This document shows, piece after piece, positions 53,053 to 63,294 of a DNA stretch of 64,000 bases (positions within the stretch are counted from its first letter, which is position 1; every line of letters starts with the position of its first letter). The translations under genes were made by a program, and so were the position numbers. A model generated the notes under the pieces. That model was not told the origin of the DNA, searched no databases, and worked only from the letters and a program-made list of their open reading frames with translations. Where the stretch lies: the NCBI RefSeq assembly GCF_008630935.1, contig NZ_CP043908.1:744001-808000 (forward strand), written 5' to 3'. Origin of the DNA: Thermodesulfobacterium sp. TA1. Its GTDB lineage: Bacteria > Desulfobacterota > Thermodesulfobacteria > Thermodesulfobacteriales > Thermodesulfobacteriaceae.

Positions 53053-55644
53053 TTAATGAAGCGGTTGTTTTTTGAATTCAAATTCTCCAAGTTCGTTTAC
53101 ATCAACGATAATCTTATCACCTTCTTCGAAGGTACCATCAAGGATTTTTAAGGCCAAGGGGTTTTCGATATAACGCTGGATAGCCCTTTTGAGAGGTCTT
53201 GCTCCAAACATCGGGTCGTATCCATAAGAAGCTATCAGTTCTTTTGCTTTTTCTGTAAGTTCTAAACTCATATTCTTTTCTGCCAACCTCTCGTTTAAGT
53301 ACTTAATCTGGATGTCAACTATTTTTATGATATGTTCTCTCTGCAGGTTGTTAAAGATAATGATTTCATCTATTCTGTTTAAAAATTCAGGTCTAAATGT
53401 AGCCTTTAGAAGTTCGTTTATCTTTGTTTCTATTTCAGTATGGTTTAAAGAAAGGTCTTGGAAGTAGAAACTACCTACGTTTGAGGTCATGATGATGATA
53501 GTGTTTCTAAAATCAACAGTTCTGCCTTTTCCGTCAGTAAGTCTTCCGTCGTCAAGCACCTGTAAAAGGATGTTAAAAACATCTGGATGGGCCTTTTCTA
53601 TTTCATCAAAAAGTATTACCGAATAGGGCCTTCTTCTTACTGCTTCTGTAAGCTGGCCACCTTCTTCATAACCTACATAGCCCGGAGGAGCACCTATCAA
53701 CCTTGAGACAGAATGTTTTTCCATGTATTCGGTCATGTCTATTCTAATCATTGCATCCTCAGTATCAAACATAAACTCAGCCAACGCCTTGGCAAGCTCG
53801 GTTTTACCTACCCCTGTAGGTCCTATAAACATAAAGGAACCGATAGGTCTATTGGGGTCTTTTAGGCCAGCTCTTGCCCTTCTTAAGGCATTAGCAATCA
53901 CCGTTATCGCATGGTCTTGCCCAACCACACGTTCCTTTAGTTTTTCTTCTATTTTTAAGAGTTTTTCTCTCTCGCTTTCAAGAAGTTTGCTTACCGGGAT
54001 CCCTGTCCACTTAGAGATGATTTGCGCTATGTCTTCTGCGTCTACTTCTTCTTTTAAAAACTTATGTTCTGTTTGAAGCTCGGCAAGTTTACGATTTTCT
54101 TCATCAAGTTCTTTTTGGAGCTGAGGTATGATACCATAGATAATCTCTGCTACCCGGTTTAAGTCGCCCTTTCGCTCAGCCTGTTGAGCTTCAACCTTTA
54201 ATTGGTCTATTCTTTCTTTAAGTTTTCTTATTTTTTGAATAATTTCCTTTTCTTTAAGCCATTGTTCTTTTAAAGTAGCTACCTTGTTTTTAAGTTCTTG
54301 AAGCTGCTCTAAAATTTTAGCAAGTCTTTCCTGTGCTTTGGGGTCTGTTTCTTTTTCCAAAGCAACTTTTTCTATTTCTAACTGTTTAATTTTTCTTTCT
54401 ATTTCGTCTATTTCTGTAGGCATAGAGTCTATTTCAATCCTAAGTTTGGCAGCTGCTTCATCTATAAGGTCTATAGCCTTATCAGGTAAAAATCTATCAG
54501 TAATATAACGATGAGAAAGCATTACAGCAGCTACGATAGCATTATCGGTAATTTTTACTCCGTGATGGACCTCGTATTTTTCTTTTAGACCTCTTAAGAT
54601 GGCTATAGCCTCTTCGGGAGAAGGTTCATCTACATATACAGGTTGAAAACGTCTTTCTAAGGCTGGGTCTTTTTCTATGTATTTACGATACTCGTCGATG
54701 GTGGTGGCTCCGATACATCTCAGCTCGCCTCTGGCTAAAGCAGGTTTTAACATATTGGCTGCATCCATCGCCCCTTCAGCCGCACCAGCCCCAACTAAGG
54801 TGTGGATTTCATCTATGAAAAGGATGATTTCTCCCTCACTTGCCTGAACCTCTCTTAACACCGCCTTTAATCTTTCCTCAAACTCTCCCCTAAACTTAGT
54901 ACCTGCTATCAAGGCACCCAGGTCTAACTGAATGATTCTTTTATTTTTTAATATTTCAGGTACATCTCCTGCTACTATCCTTTGAGCTAAACCTTCTACT
55001 ATAGCTGTTTTTCCTACTCCTGGCTCTCCAACCAACACAGGATTGTTTTTAGTTCTTCTGCTTAAGATATGCATAACCCTTCTTATCTCTTCATCTCTAC
55101 CTATTACAGGGTCGAGTTTACCGGCTTTAGCAAGGGCAGTAAGGTCTCTTCCAAACTTCTCTAATGACTGATACTTTTCTTCTGGGTTTTGATCTGTAAT
55201 CCTTTGTCCTTTTCTTATTTTATTAATAACATCTTTGGTATTGCTAAAACTTACTCCCCTTTTTCTTAAGATTTCTCCTGCTTTGGTTGGACTATCTATG
55301 ATAGCCAGGAAAAGATGTTCGGTTGAAATGTATTCATCTCTCATTTCTCGGGCTAATGCCTCGGCTTTGTCTAAAATTTGCTTAAGGTTTAAAGAAAGAT
55401 ATAACTGATAAGCCCCTTGAGTAAGTTTAGGAAACTTATCTATAATTTCTTCAAGCTCTGTAGCTATAATTTTTGAGTTTACACCCAACCGATCAAGTAT
55501 GGTTGGGATAATGCCCCCTTCTTGGGTGACCAAAGCTAATAGAAGATGCTCGGGTTCTAATTGAGGGTTATTTCTTGCTTCAGCTAATTTTTGGGCTTCT
55601 TGTAAAGCTTCTTGCGCTTTAAACGTATACCTATCAAGCTTCAT
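53053..55644 (-). CDS. clpB: ATP-dependent chaperone ClpB
   Basis: 863 residues; a hexameric disaggregase that works with DnaK. Clp-N domain (1-145), first AAA with Walker A GEPGVGKT at 206-213, a long coiled-coil middle domain (about 405-525), and a second AAA with GPTGVGKT at 608-615 and [20 protein letters not shown]. The middle domain separates it from ClpA and ClpC. GGAGGT precedes ATG. It is transcribed away from hsp20, with a shared 185-bp region. I found no CIRCE element there. Confidence 0.97.
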   Translation of the reverse strand: MKLDRYTFKAQEALQEAQKLAEARNNPQLEPEHLLLALVTQEGGIIPTILDRLGVNSKIIATELEEIIDKFPKLTQGAYQLYLSLNLKQILDKAEALAREMRDEYISTEHLFLAIIDSPTKAGEILRKRGVSFSNTKDVINKIRKGQRITDQNPEEKYQSLEKFGRDLTALAKAGKLDPVIGRDEEIRRVMHILSRRTKNNPVLVGEPGVGKTAIVEGLAQRIVAGDVPEILKNKRIIQLDLGALIAGTKFRGEFEERLKAVLREVQASEGEIILFIDEIHTLVGAGAAEGAMDAANMLKPALARGELRCIGATTIDEYRKYIEKDPALERRFQPVYVDEPSPEEAIAILRGLKEKYEVHHGVKITDNAIVAAVMLSHRYITDRFLPDKAIDLIDEAAAKLRIEIDSMPTEIDEIERKIKQLEIEKVALEKETDPKAQERLAKILEQLQELKNKVATLKEQWLKEKEIIQKIRKLKERIDQLKVEAQQAERKGDLNRVAEIIYGIIPQLQKELDEENRKLAELQTEHKFLKEEVDAEDIAQIISKWTGIPVSKLLESEREKLLKIEEKLKERVVGQDHAITVIANALRRARAGLKDPNRPIGSFMFIGPTGVGKTELAKALAEFMFDTEDAMIRIDMTEYMEKHSVSRLIGAPPGYVGYEEGGQLTEAVRRRPYSVILFDEIEKAHPDVFNILLQVLDDGRLTDGKGRTVDFRNTIIIMTSNVGSFYFQDLSLNHTEIETKINELLKATFRPEFLNRIDEIIIFNNLQREHIIKIVDIQIKYLNERLAEKNMSLELTEKAKELIASYGYDPMFGARPLKRAIQRYIENPLALKILDGTFEEGDKIIVDVNELGEFEFKKQPLH

Positions 55645-55662
55645 TTTTTTACCTCCACATAT

Positions 55663-55691
55663 TTTATAATTAATTTAAAAGTTAAATACAA
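55663..55691 (-). promoter_or_regulatory. Candidate clpB promoter
   Basis: Minus strand TTGTAT (55691-55686), 17-bp spacer, TATAAA (55668-55663). The -35 is weak. Confidence 0.3.
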
Positions 55692-55764
55692 TATTGAGAG
55701 TTTCAATAGATATAATCCCTAAAATTTCACAATAAAATTTTGATATTTTTGTGTCAAAAAGAAC

Positions 55765-55792
55765 TTGAAATTTTTTTCTACATACTTATTTT
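55765..55792 (+). promoter_or_regulatory. Candidate hsp20 promoter
   Basis: TTGAAA (55765-55770), a 16-bp spacer and TATTTT (55787-55792). CTTGAAA also matches a sigma32 -35, but no CCCCAT-like -10 follows. A TTTTGA...TCAAAA inverted repeat lies just upstream, at about 55738-55760. Confidence 0.35.
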
Positions 55793-55829
55793 GTTATCAA
55801 AAAATATAATCAAAAAATTATAAAAGGAG

Positions 55830-56282
55830 GTGATTAATATGGCAGACATAATCCTTTGGCGTCCATTACAAGAATTAAAAAAAGAAATGGACCGTATATG
55901 GCAGGATTTTTTTGGTAAAGAAGTGATACCAGAAAGATGGGAAGGTATAAGTTGGGTTCCTGCCGTAGATATTTCGGAAACAGAAGATAATGTTATCGTA
56001 AAAGTTGATGTACCAGGTGTAAATCCTGAGGATATGGAAATTAGCATTGTAGACAATGTTTTACTTATTAAAGGTGAAAAGAAAAAAGAAGAAGAGGAAA
56101 AGAAGGAAAATTTCTATAGGGTAGAAAGGTTTTATGGAAGTTTTATGAGGTCTATTCCTATTCCCTGTGAAGTTGACGTTGAAAAGATTGAGGCTACTTA
56201 TAAAGATGGTGTATTGAAAATAGTTTTACCTAAAAAACCAGAAGAGAAGAAAAAAGTTATTAAAATTAATGTAGAAAAGTAG
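55830..56282 (+). CDS. Small heat shock protein, Hsp20/alpha-crystallin family
   Basis: 150 residues; an ATP-independent holdase. The alpha-crystallin domain covers about 45-140: WVPAVDISETEDNVIVKVDV, DNVLLIKGEKK and the signature YKDGVLKIVLPKK. The C-terminal IxI-like motif (VIKINV) that links dimers into larger assemblies is present. A very strong AGGAGGTG precedes ATG 55838... the frame's first ATG is at 55830-55840 and the protein then reads ADIILWRP; this short N-terminal tail is uncertain by a few codons. A terminator follows. It diverges from clpB, and joint heat-shock control is likely. Confidence 0.92.
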   Translation: MINMADIILWRPLQELKKEMDRIWQDFFGKEVIPERWEGISWVPAVDISETEDNVIVKVDVPGVNPEDMEISIVDNVLLIKGEKKKEEEEKKENFYRVERFYGSFMRSIPIPCEVDVEKIEATYKDGVLKIVLPKKPEEKKKVIKINVEK

Positions 56283-56314
56283 GTCGTTAAACCGAAGATA
56301 GGTGTTTAGGGTTT

Positions 56315-56348
56315 AGCCCCGGGAAAACCTTTCCGGGGCTTATTTTTT
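56315..56348 (+). terminator. Intrinsic terminator of hsp20
   Basis: GC-rich stem AGCCCCGG (56315-56322) / CCGGGGCT (56333-56340) with a 10-nt loop, followed by TATTTTTT. The T-run overlaps the end of convergent thiL. Confidence 0.9.
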
Positions 56349-57281
56349 AAAATGGTCAAAACCTTCAGGTTTAATTTTTATCTTTTTTCCTTCTGAGGTA
56401 ATAAGATAAAGATTTTTTTCAGATAAAACCCTTCCTATGCAAAAAATTTTTCGTTTAAGCTTTTTTTCAACCTTATCTATTTGATTTACTTTAGAAGGTG
56501 AAACTGTAAAAAGAAGGGCGTAGTCTTCTCCTCCTGAAAGAGCTTCTTCAAAAGTGGCGCCTTTTTCTACAGGGATGGCCTCTTGGTTCAATTCAGCTCC
56601 TACACCGTTTTCTTCGCATATACGCCAAAGGTCAATCAACAGTCCATCAGAAAGGTCTATGGCTGAAGTGGCTAAAGCTTCGTTAGAAAGTGCTTTTCCT
56701 AAAGCTATTTCTGGCTCAGGATAAAGATGAGCTGTCTTTAAGTTTTCTGGAATGTCTTTTAAAGGATAGGTTTTAATCATTCTTAAAAAAGCTGAGCTTC
56801 CTCCTAATGGCCTTGATACAAAGATAAAATCCCCTTCTTTGGCCCCTTTACGTAAAAGAGGATTTTTGGTTTTACCAAACAAAGTAAGGCTAAAAAAGAA
56901 AAAGGGGCTTCTAACCGTATCCCCTCCTACCAAAAAGGCACCAAATTTGGCTAAACTTTGGGTAAGTCCTTGGATAAAAGGTTCAGCCCAGGTGAGGTCT
57001 ATAGGGATAGGACTTCCTAAGGTAAGGAGAGCCCATTCGGGCTTCCCTCCACAAGCGGCTATGTCGCTTAAGTTGGAGTTGGCTAACTTAACCCCTAAAT
57101 CAAAAAAAGAATAATAATCAAGCTTAAAATGAACACCTTCTACTAAAGCATCGGTGGTAAAAAGTAAAAATTCCCTTTTCCCTTTTTGAATAACCGTGCA
57201 GTCCTCATTATAGGTTTTAACTACCGGAGGTTTTTCAAAAAGATATTTCTTTAAGTAGTTTATCCATTCTTTTTCGGTCAT
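56340..57281 (-). CDS. thiL: Thiamine-monophosphate kinase
   Basis: 313 residues of the PurM-like ATP fold; it makes thiamine diphosphate from the monophosphate. Blocks: VIQKGKREFLLFTTDALVEG, LANSNLSDIAACGG, LVGGDTVRS and AIDLSDGLLIDL, all in the usual order. Length is normal. Start overlaps the ndk stop by 1 bp (TAATG). Confidence 0.94.
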   Translation of the reverse strand: MTEKEWINYLKKYLFEKPPVVKTYNEDCTVIQKGKREFLLFTTDALVEGVHFKLDYYSFFDLGVKLANSNLSDIAACGGKPEWALLTLGSPIPIDLTWAEPFIQGLTQSLAKFGAFLVGGDTVRSPFFFFSLTLFGKTKNPLLRKGAKEGDFIFVSRPLGGSSAFLRMIKTYPLKDIPENLKTAHLYPEPEIALGKALSNEALATSAIDLSDGLLIDLWRICEENGVGAELNQEAIPVEKGATFEEALSGGEDYALLFTVSPSKVNQIDKVEKKLKRKIFCIGRVLSEKNLYLITSEGKKIKIKPEGFDHFKK

Positions 57282-57703
57282 TATTCAGCAGAAAGGAGTT
57301 CGTAGTCGCTAAAGAAAAAGGGTATTTCTTTAGCGGCTGATTCAGGGCTATCTGAACCATGCACCGTGTTTTTTTCTTTGTCTATAGCAAAAAGTTTTCT
57401 TATAGTTCCTTCCTTAGCCTCTTTGGGGTCGGTTGCTCCCATGATTTCGCGAACTCTGGTGATGGCGTTTTCTCCTTCTAAAACCATAGCAACCACAGGA
57501 CCAGAACTCATGTAGTCGGTTAGACTTTCAAAAAAGGGACGTTCTTTGTGAACCGCATAGAATTGCTTCGCCTGCTCCTTAGAAAGTTTAACCTTTTTTA
57601 AAGCCACAACCTTAATCCCGTTTTCTTCAAAAAGGCTGATAACCTTTCCTATAAGGTTTCTTTGAACCCCATCTGGTTTGATCATAACTAAAGTCCTTTC
57701 CAT
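57281..57703 (-). CDS. ndk: Nucleoside diphosphate kinase
   Basis: 140 residues; it exchanges the gamma-phosphate among nucleotides through phospho-His115 in [34 protein letters not shown] opens the protein. Length is typical. AGGAGGGAGG lies upstream of ATG. Co-transcribed with thiL. Confidence 0.97.
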   Translation of the reverse strand: MERTLVMIKPDGVQRNLIGKVISLFEENGIKVVALKKVKLSKEQAKQFYAVHKERPFFESLTDYMSSGPVVAMVLEGENAITRVREIMGATDPKEAKEGTIRKLFAIDKEKNTVHGSDSPESAAKEIPFFFSDYELLSAE

Positions 57704-57733
57704 ATGCTCCTCCCTCCTAAAAAATTTTTCTCA

Positions 57734-57761
57734 ATTATAAAACTTTTTTGCTTTTTTCCAA
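57734..57761 (-). promoter_or_regulatory. Sigma70 promoter for ndk-thiL
   Basis: Minus strand TTGGAA (57761-57756), 16-bp spacer, perfect TATAAT (57739-57734). Leader of about 25 nt with the ribosome site. Confidence 0.55.
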
Positions 57762-57797
57762 CAGAGAGGAAACAGTTTAGTTTTTGTAAAATGTTTT

Positions 57798-57825
57798 TTG
57801 TAGAATTAAAAAGTTAGATTATAAT
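57798..57825 (+). promoter_or_regulatory. Candidate promoter for cutA
   Basis: TATAAT at 57820-57825 with a poor -35 (TTGTAG at 57798-57803, 16-bp spacer). Confidence 0.35.
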
Positions 57826-57887
57826 TAAAACTTAACTTCTTTAAAAGTCGATAAAAGAGTTGATAAAAATTAGAGAGGAGTATAGGG

Positions 57888-58220
57888 ATGGGCAAGGATA
57901 AAGTGATTTTTGTTTACATAACTTTTCCTAACTCTGAAGAAGCCTTAAAAATAGGAAAACTTCTACTTGAAAAGAGACTTTGTGGATGTATCAACCTTTT
58001 GTCCAACATCACTTCTATGTACTGGTGGGAAGGGAAAATAGAGTCTTCTCAAGAAGCGGTTTTAATCGTGAAAACCAGAGAATCTCTTTATTCAGAGGTA
58101 GAAAAAGAGGTGCTTAAACATCATTCTTATTCTTGTCCTTGTATTGCTAAAATCGAGGTTTCTGAAGTTACTCCTTGTTTTTTAAAATGGCTTTTTAAAG
58201 AAACAGGGCTTGAAATTTAA
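57888..58220 (+). CDS. cutA: Divalent-cation tolerance protein CutA
   Basis: 110 residues forming the trimeric ferredoxin-like CutA1 fold. KVIFVYITFPNSEEALKIGK, LCGCINLL, SMYWWEGKIESSQEAVLIVK and HSYSCPCIAKIEV are family blocks. Linked to copper tolerance in E. coli, though its exact role is unsettled. GAGAGGAG precedes ATG. Confidence 0.93.
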   Translation: MGKDKVIFVYITFPNSEEALKIGKLLLEKRLCGCINLLSNITSMYWWEGKIESSQEAVLIVKTRESLYSEVEKEVLKHHSYSCPCIAKIEVSEVTPCFLKWLFKETGLEI

Positions 58221-58278
58221 AAAATCTTTATTATTTTACTACGAAGCTAAATTTAAGGATAAAGGGAGGAGAATGGTT

Positions 58279-58482
58279 ATGCCTATTTATGAGTTTAGGT
58301 GTTATGATTGTGGAAGGATTTTTGAAAAACTTGTGTTTGCCAAAGAGGATGAAAAAGAGGTTAAATGTCCTTTTTGTAGCTCAGAAAAGGTTGAAAGGGT
58401 GGTTTCTAATGTATGTTCTATAACCAAGGGCTTAGGAGATTATAAAAAGAATTCTTGTGGAGGAGGTTTTGGTTTTAGCTGA
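58279..58482 (+). CDS. FmdB-family zinc ribbon protein (second copy type)
   Basis: 67 residues from ATG 58279: MPIYEFRCYDCGRIFEKLVF, with CPFC about 17 residues on. GGAGGAG (58265-58271) is 7 nt before this ATG and too close to the ATG at 58273; the paralogue at 22188 also begins MPIYEF. The tail NSCGGGFGFS has one Cys, unlike the Cys-rich tail of the other copy. Role unknown. It lies between cutA and hisF. Confidence 0.78.
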   Translation: MPIYEFRCYDCGRIFEKLVFAKEDEKEVKCPFCSSEKVERVVSNVCSITKGLGDYKKNSCGGGFGFS

Positions 58483-58567
58483 TGTTAAAAAATTAAAAGG
58501 CAGGTTGCCTTTTAAAATGTTTGGGTTAGAAATACCTTTGTTTAGAAATCCTAAAAAGGGGTTTTAG

Positions 58568-59347
58568 ATGTTAAGTAAAAGGATTATCGTATGTCTGGAT
58601 GTAAAAGATGGGAAAACCACGAAAGGGGTTAAGTTTAAAGATAATGTTGAGGTAGGCGATCCGGTAAAAATGGCAGAAAAATATTATCAAGAAGGGGCAG
58701 ATGAGGTAGTGTTTTATGACATCACCGCTAGTGCCGAGCATCGGGGTATTATGATAGAGGTGGTTAGAAAGACCGCGGAAAGGATTTTTATTCCTTTTTC
58801 AGTGGGGGGAGGTATTAAATCTGTAGAGGATATGAGAGAGGTTTTATTGGCAGGGGCTGAAAAAGTCTCAGTAAACACTGCGGCTGTGCTTAATCCTAAA
58901 CTGATTTATGAAGGGGCTAAGGCTTTTGGGTCTCAGTGTATCGTTCTTGGTATGGATGTTAAAAAGGTAGAACCTTCTTCTAAAATACCTTCTGGATATG
59001 AAGTATGGATAAAAGGTGGAAGACAGCCGATGGGGATTGATGCTGTTTGGTGGGCAAAAGAGGCAGAAAATTTAGGGGCTGGAGAAATCTGTCTTAATTC
59101 TATAGACGCTGACGGAACCAAAGAAGGCTATGAGCTCACCATTACTAGGATGATAGCAGAGGCGGTTAATATCCCAGTTATTGCCTCAGGCGGGGCAGGG
59201 CACCCAGAACATTTATATCAAGTCCTTACCGAAGGTAAGGCAGACGCAGCCCTTATAGCCTCTATGGTCCACTATGGAATGTATACCATTAAAGAAATCA
59301 AAGATTATTTAGCCCAAAAAGGAGTAAAAGTAAGGACTAAATGGTAG
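58568..59347 (+). CDS. hisF: Imidazole glycerol phosphate synthase cyclase subunit HisF
   Basis: A 259-residue TIM barrel that, with glutaminase HisH, forms imidazole glycerol phosphate in histidine synthesis. The catalytic Asp11 ([10 protein letters not shown]) and Asp130 (VLGMDVKK) are both present. [23 protein letters not shown] and [14 protein letters not shown] follow the family. hisH and the rest of the his genes are not adjacent. No strong ribosome site (GGGG). It overlaps convergent VTT gene by 11 bp. Confidence 0.93.
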   Translation: MLSKRIIVCLDVKDGKTTKGVKFKDNVEVGDPVKMAEKYYQEGADEVVFYDITASAEHRGIMIEVVRKTAERIFIPFSVGGGIKSVEDMREVLLAGAEKVSVNTAAVLNPKLIYEGAKAFGSQCIVLGMDVKKVEPSSKIPSGYEVWIKGGRQPMGIDAVWWAKEAENLGAGEICLNSIDADGTKEGYELTITRMIAEAVNIPVIASGGAGHPEHLYQVLTEGKADAALIASMVHYGMYTIKEIKDYLAQKGVKVRTKW

Positions 59348-59942
59348 GGTCTTTTTCTAACCAATTTTCTATCCTCTTTTTTATTAACAAAAAAATTAGA
59401 AAAACGATAGCAAAAACTAAGGTTACTATGGTTATTTTTTGAGGGTGACCTCCAAACACTACGTCTCCTTGCAAAGAAAGGGCAAAAGTCCCAGGTATCC
59501 TTCCTAAAAAACAAACTACCATAAATCCTTTTATAGAAACAGGCATAAAACCGAGTAAATAGTTGAGAAAATCTTTAGGAAAACCAGGAAAAAGGTACAG
59601 CAAAAACATACCAGTAAGGCCGTGCTTTTGGAAAACCTTTTTTACTTTTAAATAAGTAGGAGAGTTTTTATATTTTTTAAAAAATTTTTTCCTTAAAAAT
59701 CTTGCTATATAAAAGGAAACCAAGGAACCTAACATCAAACCTAACATACTTAGCACAAATCCATAGATACCCCCAAAAAGAAAACCAGCCAAAAAACCGG
59801 TTAATTCTCCAGGAAGAGGGGCTAATACTACTTGTAAAGCTTGAAGGACTACAAACAAAAAGGCACCAAGCACCGGATGTTTTTCAACAAAAAACCTTAT
59901 TTCTTCTCTATGGTTCCAGAGGTTTAAAAAGTTTTCAAACAT
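59337..59942 (-). CDS. VTT-domain (TVP38/DedA-like) membrane protein
   Basis: 201 residues with about five membrane helices. The VTT core reads [20 protein letters not shown], then [12 protein letters not shown], and [14 protein letters not shown] is the second family block. Such proteins move or scramble lipids; some relatives transport undecaprenyl phosphate (established for DedA/UptA), which would suit the envelope genes upstream in this operon. Specificity here is unknown. It starts 2 bp after radA. Confidence 0.8.
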   Translation of the reverse strand: MFENFLNLWNHREEIRFFVEKHPVLGAFLFVVLQALQVVLAPLPGELTGFLAGFLFGGIYGFVLSMLGLMLGSLVSFYIARFLRKKFFKKYKNSPTYLKVKKVFQKHGLTGMFLLYLFPGFPKDFLNYLLGFMPVSIKGFMVVCFLGRIPGTFALSLQGDVVFGGHPQKITIVTLVFAIVFLIFLLIKKRIENWLEKDPTI

Positions 59943-59944
59943 TT

Positions 59945-61276
59945 TTACCTGAAAAGTTTTTCACAAACCTCTATTAATCTTTTACAAGGGAATATCTCTA
60001 AAGAAAGACTGTGATTTGAAAGGTCAATCCTTTCAGGCACAAAGGCTTTTTTAATTCCCTTTTTCTCTGCTTCTTTTAACCTAAGCACTATATCTCTTAC
60101 CGGTCTTATCTCTCCTGAAAGTCCGACTTCTCCTATGAAAAGGGTTTTAGGAGGAAGAGGTTTTTCTAACAGGCTTGAAACCAAAGAAACCGCTACCGCC
60201 ATGTCTGCAGAAGGATCGGTAATTTTTAAACCCCCTGAAACCTTTACATAGATGTCTTGATTGGTAAAGTTAAAATGAAATTTTTTTTCTAAAATGGCAA
60301 CCAATAGAGAAAGCCTTATAGGGTCAAAACCTACCGCTGTTCTTCTTGGTACAGCAAGAAAACTTTTGGCTACCAAAGACTGCACTTCAACCAAAAGAGG
60401 TCTTGTGCCTTCTATTACACAAAAGATAGCGGCGTTTTCCTCTCCGGACAAAAAAAGGTCTTCATACTGAGCATGGGGAGCAAGGCCTTTAGAGGTCATC
60501 AAAAAAACCCCTATCTCGTTTACCGGACCGAACCGGTTTTTAACCGCCCTTAAAAGTCTAAACCCTGTTTCCTTTTCTCCTTCTAAATACAGGACTACGT
60601 CTACTAAATGTTCTAAAACCTTAGGTCCTGCTATAATTCCGCCTTTGGTGATATGTCCTACCACGATGGTTATTACCCCTTGTTCTTTTGCAAAGCGCAT
60701 AAGAACATTAGCACACTCTCTTATTTGAGAAACCCCTCCCGGAGGACTTTCTAATTCAGGTAAGAAAACCGTCTGTATTGAATCTACTATCAGAAGGTCT
60801 GGTTTTAAGGTCTTTAATTCCTCTATCACTGCTGAAAGGTTGTTATCCCCTACAAAAAAGACTTTAGCCCCTAAGCCTAATCTTTCAACCCTTAGTTTTA
60901 CCTGTTCAGCCGACTCCTCAGCAGAAAGATAGACCACCTTTAATCCCTTTTCTGCAAGAATACCGGCTACCTGCGTAAGCAGGGTTGATTTGCCTATTCC
61001 CGGGTCCCCTCCTATAAGAATAAAGGACCCGGGAACGATTCCTCCTCCTAAAACTAAATCAAACTCGCTAATTCCGGTTAAAATCCTTGGTTTTTCTTCA
61101 TACCTTATGTCTGAAAGTTTTAAAATTTTTATTTCCTTAGTTTCTTGCTTGAGTTTATTCTTTGATTTTATAAGACTTTCTTTTTCTTCGACCAAGGTAT
61201 TCCAGCTACCACATTCAGGGCAGCGTCCAAGCCACTTAAGGCTCTTGTATCCACACTCTTGACAAAAATAAGCCAT
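59945..61276 (-). CDS. radA: DNA repair protein RadA/Sms
   Basis: A 443-residue RecA-like ATPase helping branch migration in recombination. Zinc finger C5-C8-C19-C22 in CQECGYKSLKWLGRCPEC, Walker A GGDPGIGKST at 89-98, the KNRFG motif, and a C-terminal Lon-protease-like domain (about 280-443, with DPSADMAVAVSL and FIGEVGLSGEIR). It is placed in an operon with envelope genes; spacing is 2 bp on both sides. Confidence 0.97.
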   Translation of the reverse strand: MAYFCQECGYKSLKWLGRCPECGSWNTLVEEKESLIKSKNKLKQETKEIKILKLSDIRYEEKPRILTGISEFDLVLGGGIVPGSFILIGGDPGIGKSTLLTQVAGILAEKGLKVVYLSAEESAEQVKLRVERLGLGAKVFFVGDNNLSAVIEELKTLKPDLLIVDSIQTVFLPELESPPGGVSQIRECANVLMRFAKEQGVITIVVGHITKGGIIAGPKVLEHLVDVVLYLEGEKETGFRLLRAVKNRFGPVNEIGVFLMTSKGLAPHAQYEDLFLSGEENAAIFCVIEGTRPLLVEVQSLVAKSFLAVPRRTAVGFDPIRLSLLVAILEKKFHFNFTNQDIYVKVSGGLKITDPSADMAVAVSLVSSLLEKPLPPKTLFIGEVGLSGEIRPVRDIVLRLKEAEKKGIKKAFVPERIDLSNHSLSLEIFPCKRLIEVCEKLFR

Positions 61277-61278
61277 TT

Positions 61279-62688
61279 TTATACTTCTTTATCCCAAATT
61301 CCTTTCCAGATATAAAACTCTTTATATGACTTTTCTGATATTTTAACTCGGACTTCTCCAATTTTAACAGGGTTTTTAAGTTTTTTGGGAGGATTAGGGT
61401 TTTTTTGAATATAGATAATTTCTTTTCCTATTAAATCAACCTCCTTTCTCCAAAGATGATACTGATTTTCTGGATAAGTTTTTTTTTGGACTACGTAAAC
61501 TTCTGGATGGGATTTCAAGTAAAAGGCTAAAGATGAGGCTATGTCCCTGTAAGAGACAACGATGGGGGTCTTTCCGTCGTAAAAAGTCTCTACATAAGAA
61601 GCAAGTTCTCTCCAACCTAAAAATTTTTTTAAAATCTCTCTGGTAAAGTCAGGAAACCTCTCAGGAAAAGCCCCAAACAAACAGGCTAAAACTAAAAAAA
61701 CAGCCCCATAAATTAAGTTTAGTCTTAAAAAAATGTTTGCCTTTGAAAAAGAAAGGTTATAAACTACCCATAAAAGCCCAGAGACTACAAAAGGTAATAT
61801 CCAGTTTGCGTTTATTTCTACTACAAAAGAAAGCCCTAAAAACGCTAAGGAAGGTAAACCAAGAAAATAGATAAAATCTTTGGTTTTAAAGAGTTCTCTT
61901 TTTAAGTTTTTAAGAGAAAACCAGATAAAGGCCCAAGCTAAAGGGGTGTAGAGTAATAATACTTCTATTATAAGTTTTATACCTTTAAGAAAGTCTATTC
62001 CGGTCCTTGAAAAATGTTCCTCTGTATGTCTAACCATCACAAACCCGTTTATATAGTTCCAATAAAGGTTAGGTAAAAACATTAAAAAAGGTAATCCAAA
62101 CATCAGGTAGGTAAAAGGATTTTTTAAAAAATCTCTTTTAAAAACCAACAGATAGAAAAAAGCTATCAACACAAAACTTAGCATCGTTTGCTTGGTAAGG
62201 ACCCCAAGTCCCATAAAAAGACCTGTTAAAAAGGCATGCTTTAGGTTGGATTTTTCTAAATAGTTTAGAAAAAAATAAAGCGAGGCTGTCCAGAAAAGTA
62301 AAAGAGGTGGGTCTATCGTTATGATAAAGCTGTAAACAGTAAGTATAGGAATTAAACTAAGACAAGCTAAGGCTAAGAAAAGTTTATTTTCAGAAGGTAA
62401 GCGTTTTTTAAGGATAAGATAAAAAAACAAGGTTGATAAAGAAATAGAAGAAAGGGCAGGTAAGCGCACTATCCATTCAGAAACCCCTAATAAAGAAGTA
62501 AAAAGACCGATCAACCAGGCAACCATCGGGGGTTTACTATAATACCCCCAGTCAAGATGCCTTGACCAATCCCAATAGTAAGATTCGTCATAGGAAAGAG
62601 GAAGGTTTAAAGAGAAAAGATAAAAAAGTTTAAACAAGAACAGAAAAATCAAAAAAATGAGAGGTTTAGGCAGTCTTTTTGGTGCCAT
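61279..62688 (-). CDS. ArnT/PMT-like family 39 glycosyltransferase
   Basis: 469 residues with about 11 membrane helices in the first 345 and a periplasmic C-terminus. LPLSYDESYYWDWSRHLDWGYYSKPP has the catalytic Asp-Glu of the GT39/ArnT superfamily just after TM1, followed by MVAWLIGLF. Such enzymes move a sugar from an undecaprenyl carrier to lipid A or other targets. Beside a PAP2 phosphatase it may modify lipid A (inference). It overlaps the PAP2 gene by 23 bp. Confidence 0.85.
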   Translation of the reverse strand: MAPKRLPKPLIFLIFLFLFKLFYLFSLNLPLSYDESYYWDWSRHLDWGYYSKPPMVAWLIGLFTSLLGVSEWIVRLPALSSISLSTLFFYLILKKRLPSENKLFLALACLSLIPILTVYSFIITIDPPLLLFWTASLYFFLNYLEKSNLKHAFLTGLFMGLGVLTKQTMLSFVLIAFFYLLVFKRDFLKNPFTYLMFGLPFLMFLPNLYWNYINGFVMVRHTEEHFSRTGIDFLKGIKLIIEVLLLYTPLAWAFIWFSLKNLKRELFKTKDFIYFLGLPSLAFLGLSFVVEINANWILPFVVSGLLWVVYNLSFSKANIFLRLNLIYGAVFLVLACLFGAFPERFPDFTREILKKFLGWRELASYVETFYDGKTPIVVSYRDIASSLAFYLKSHPEVYVVQKKTYPENQYHLWRKEVDLIGKEIIYIQKNPNPPKKLKNPVKIGEVRVKISEKSYKEFYIWKGIWDKEV

Positions 62689-63259
62689 ACAAAAGTTTGT
62701 TTAAAAGGGTTTTAACCAAAAGATAAAACGTCCATCCCCAAAAACCACCCCAAAGAAAACCAAACAGCACATCAGAAGGGTAGTGGTGCCCTAAGTATAT
62801 TCTTGACCAACCTACCAAAAGCATAAACAAAGTCCAACCCCAGACAAACGGGGGGTAAAAAAGGCTTAAATAAACCGAGGCAAAAGAAACGTTTGAGGCA
62901 TGGTTTGAAGGAAAACTATAGCTTGATTCCTTTTTTATTGGTTGATTAAGGTAGCGGTAGCTTTGGTTGGTGTAGTAATATACTTTTTCTTGGGCTAAAA
63001 AGGGTCTTGGTTTTTGAAAATAGGGTTTTAAAAGTTTAGCACAACTAAAGTCTACCCAGAGATAGCCTAAAACCAAAAAGAGCCATATTAGTAAACTTTG
63101 CCAAAGGTTTTTCTTTTTAAGGATAAGCCACCCAGTGATTACAAAGAACACATAAATAAAATCTGGGTGGCTAAAATAAGGTAAAATAAAATCTAAAACT
63201 CTGTTTCTAAAATGATTGACGATATAAAAAAGCTTTAGGTCTAACTGGTATAAAAGCAA
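62666..63259 (-). CDS. PAP2-family lipid phosphatase
   Basis: 197 residues, six membrane helices. All three PAP2 motifs are visible: KPYFQKPRP, PSNHASN (usual PSGH, here Asn) and SRIYLGHHYPSD. It may remove a phosphate from lipid A (LpxE-like) or from undecaprenyl pyrophosphate; the sequence does not decide. The start appears to be TTG 63259; no ATG is nearby and the exact start is uncertain. It follows tal by 35 bp. Confidence 0.82.
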   Translation of the reverse strand: MLLYQLDLKLFYIVNHFRNRVLDFILPYFSHPDFIYVFFVITGWLILKKKNLWQSLLIWLFLVLGYLWVDFSCAKLLKPYFQKPRPFLAQEKVYYYTNQSYRYLNQPIKKESSYSFPSNHASNVSFASVYLSLFYPPFVWGWTLFMLLVGWSRIYLGHHYPSDVLFGFLWGGFWGWTFYLLVKTLLNKLLYGTKKTA

Positions 63260-63294
63260 GGCAAACTTTAAAAGTTTCAGGTTTATAATCAGGT

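Noticed and set aside
55645-55829. CIRCE/HrcA operator between clpB and hsp20
   Set aside because: No TTAGCACTC-N9-GAGTGCTAA; only an A/T-rich TTTTGA...TCAAAA repeat is present.
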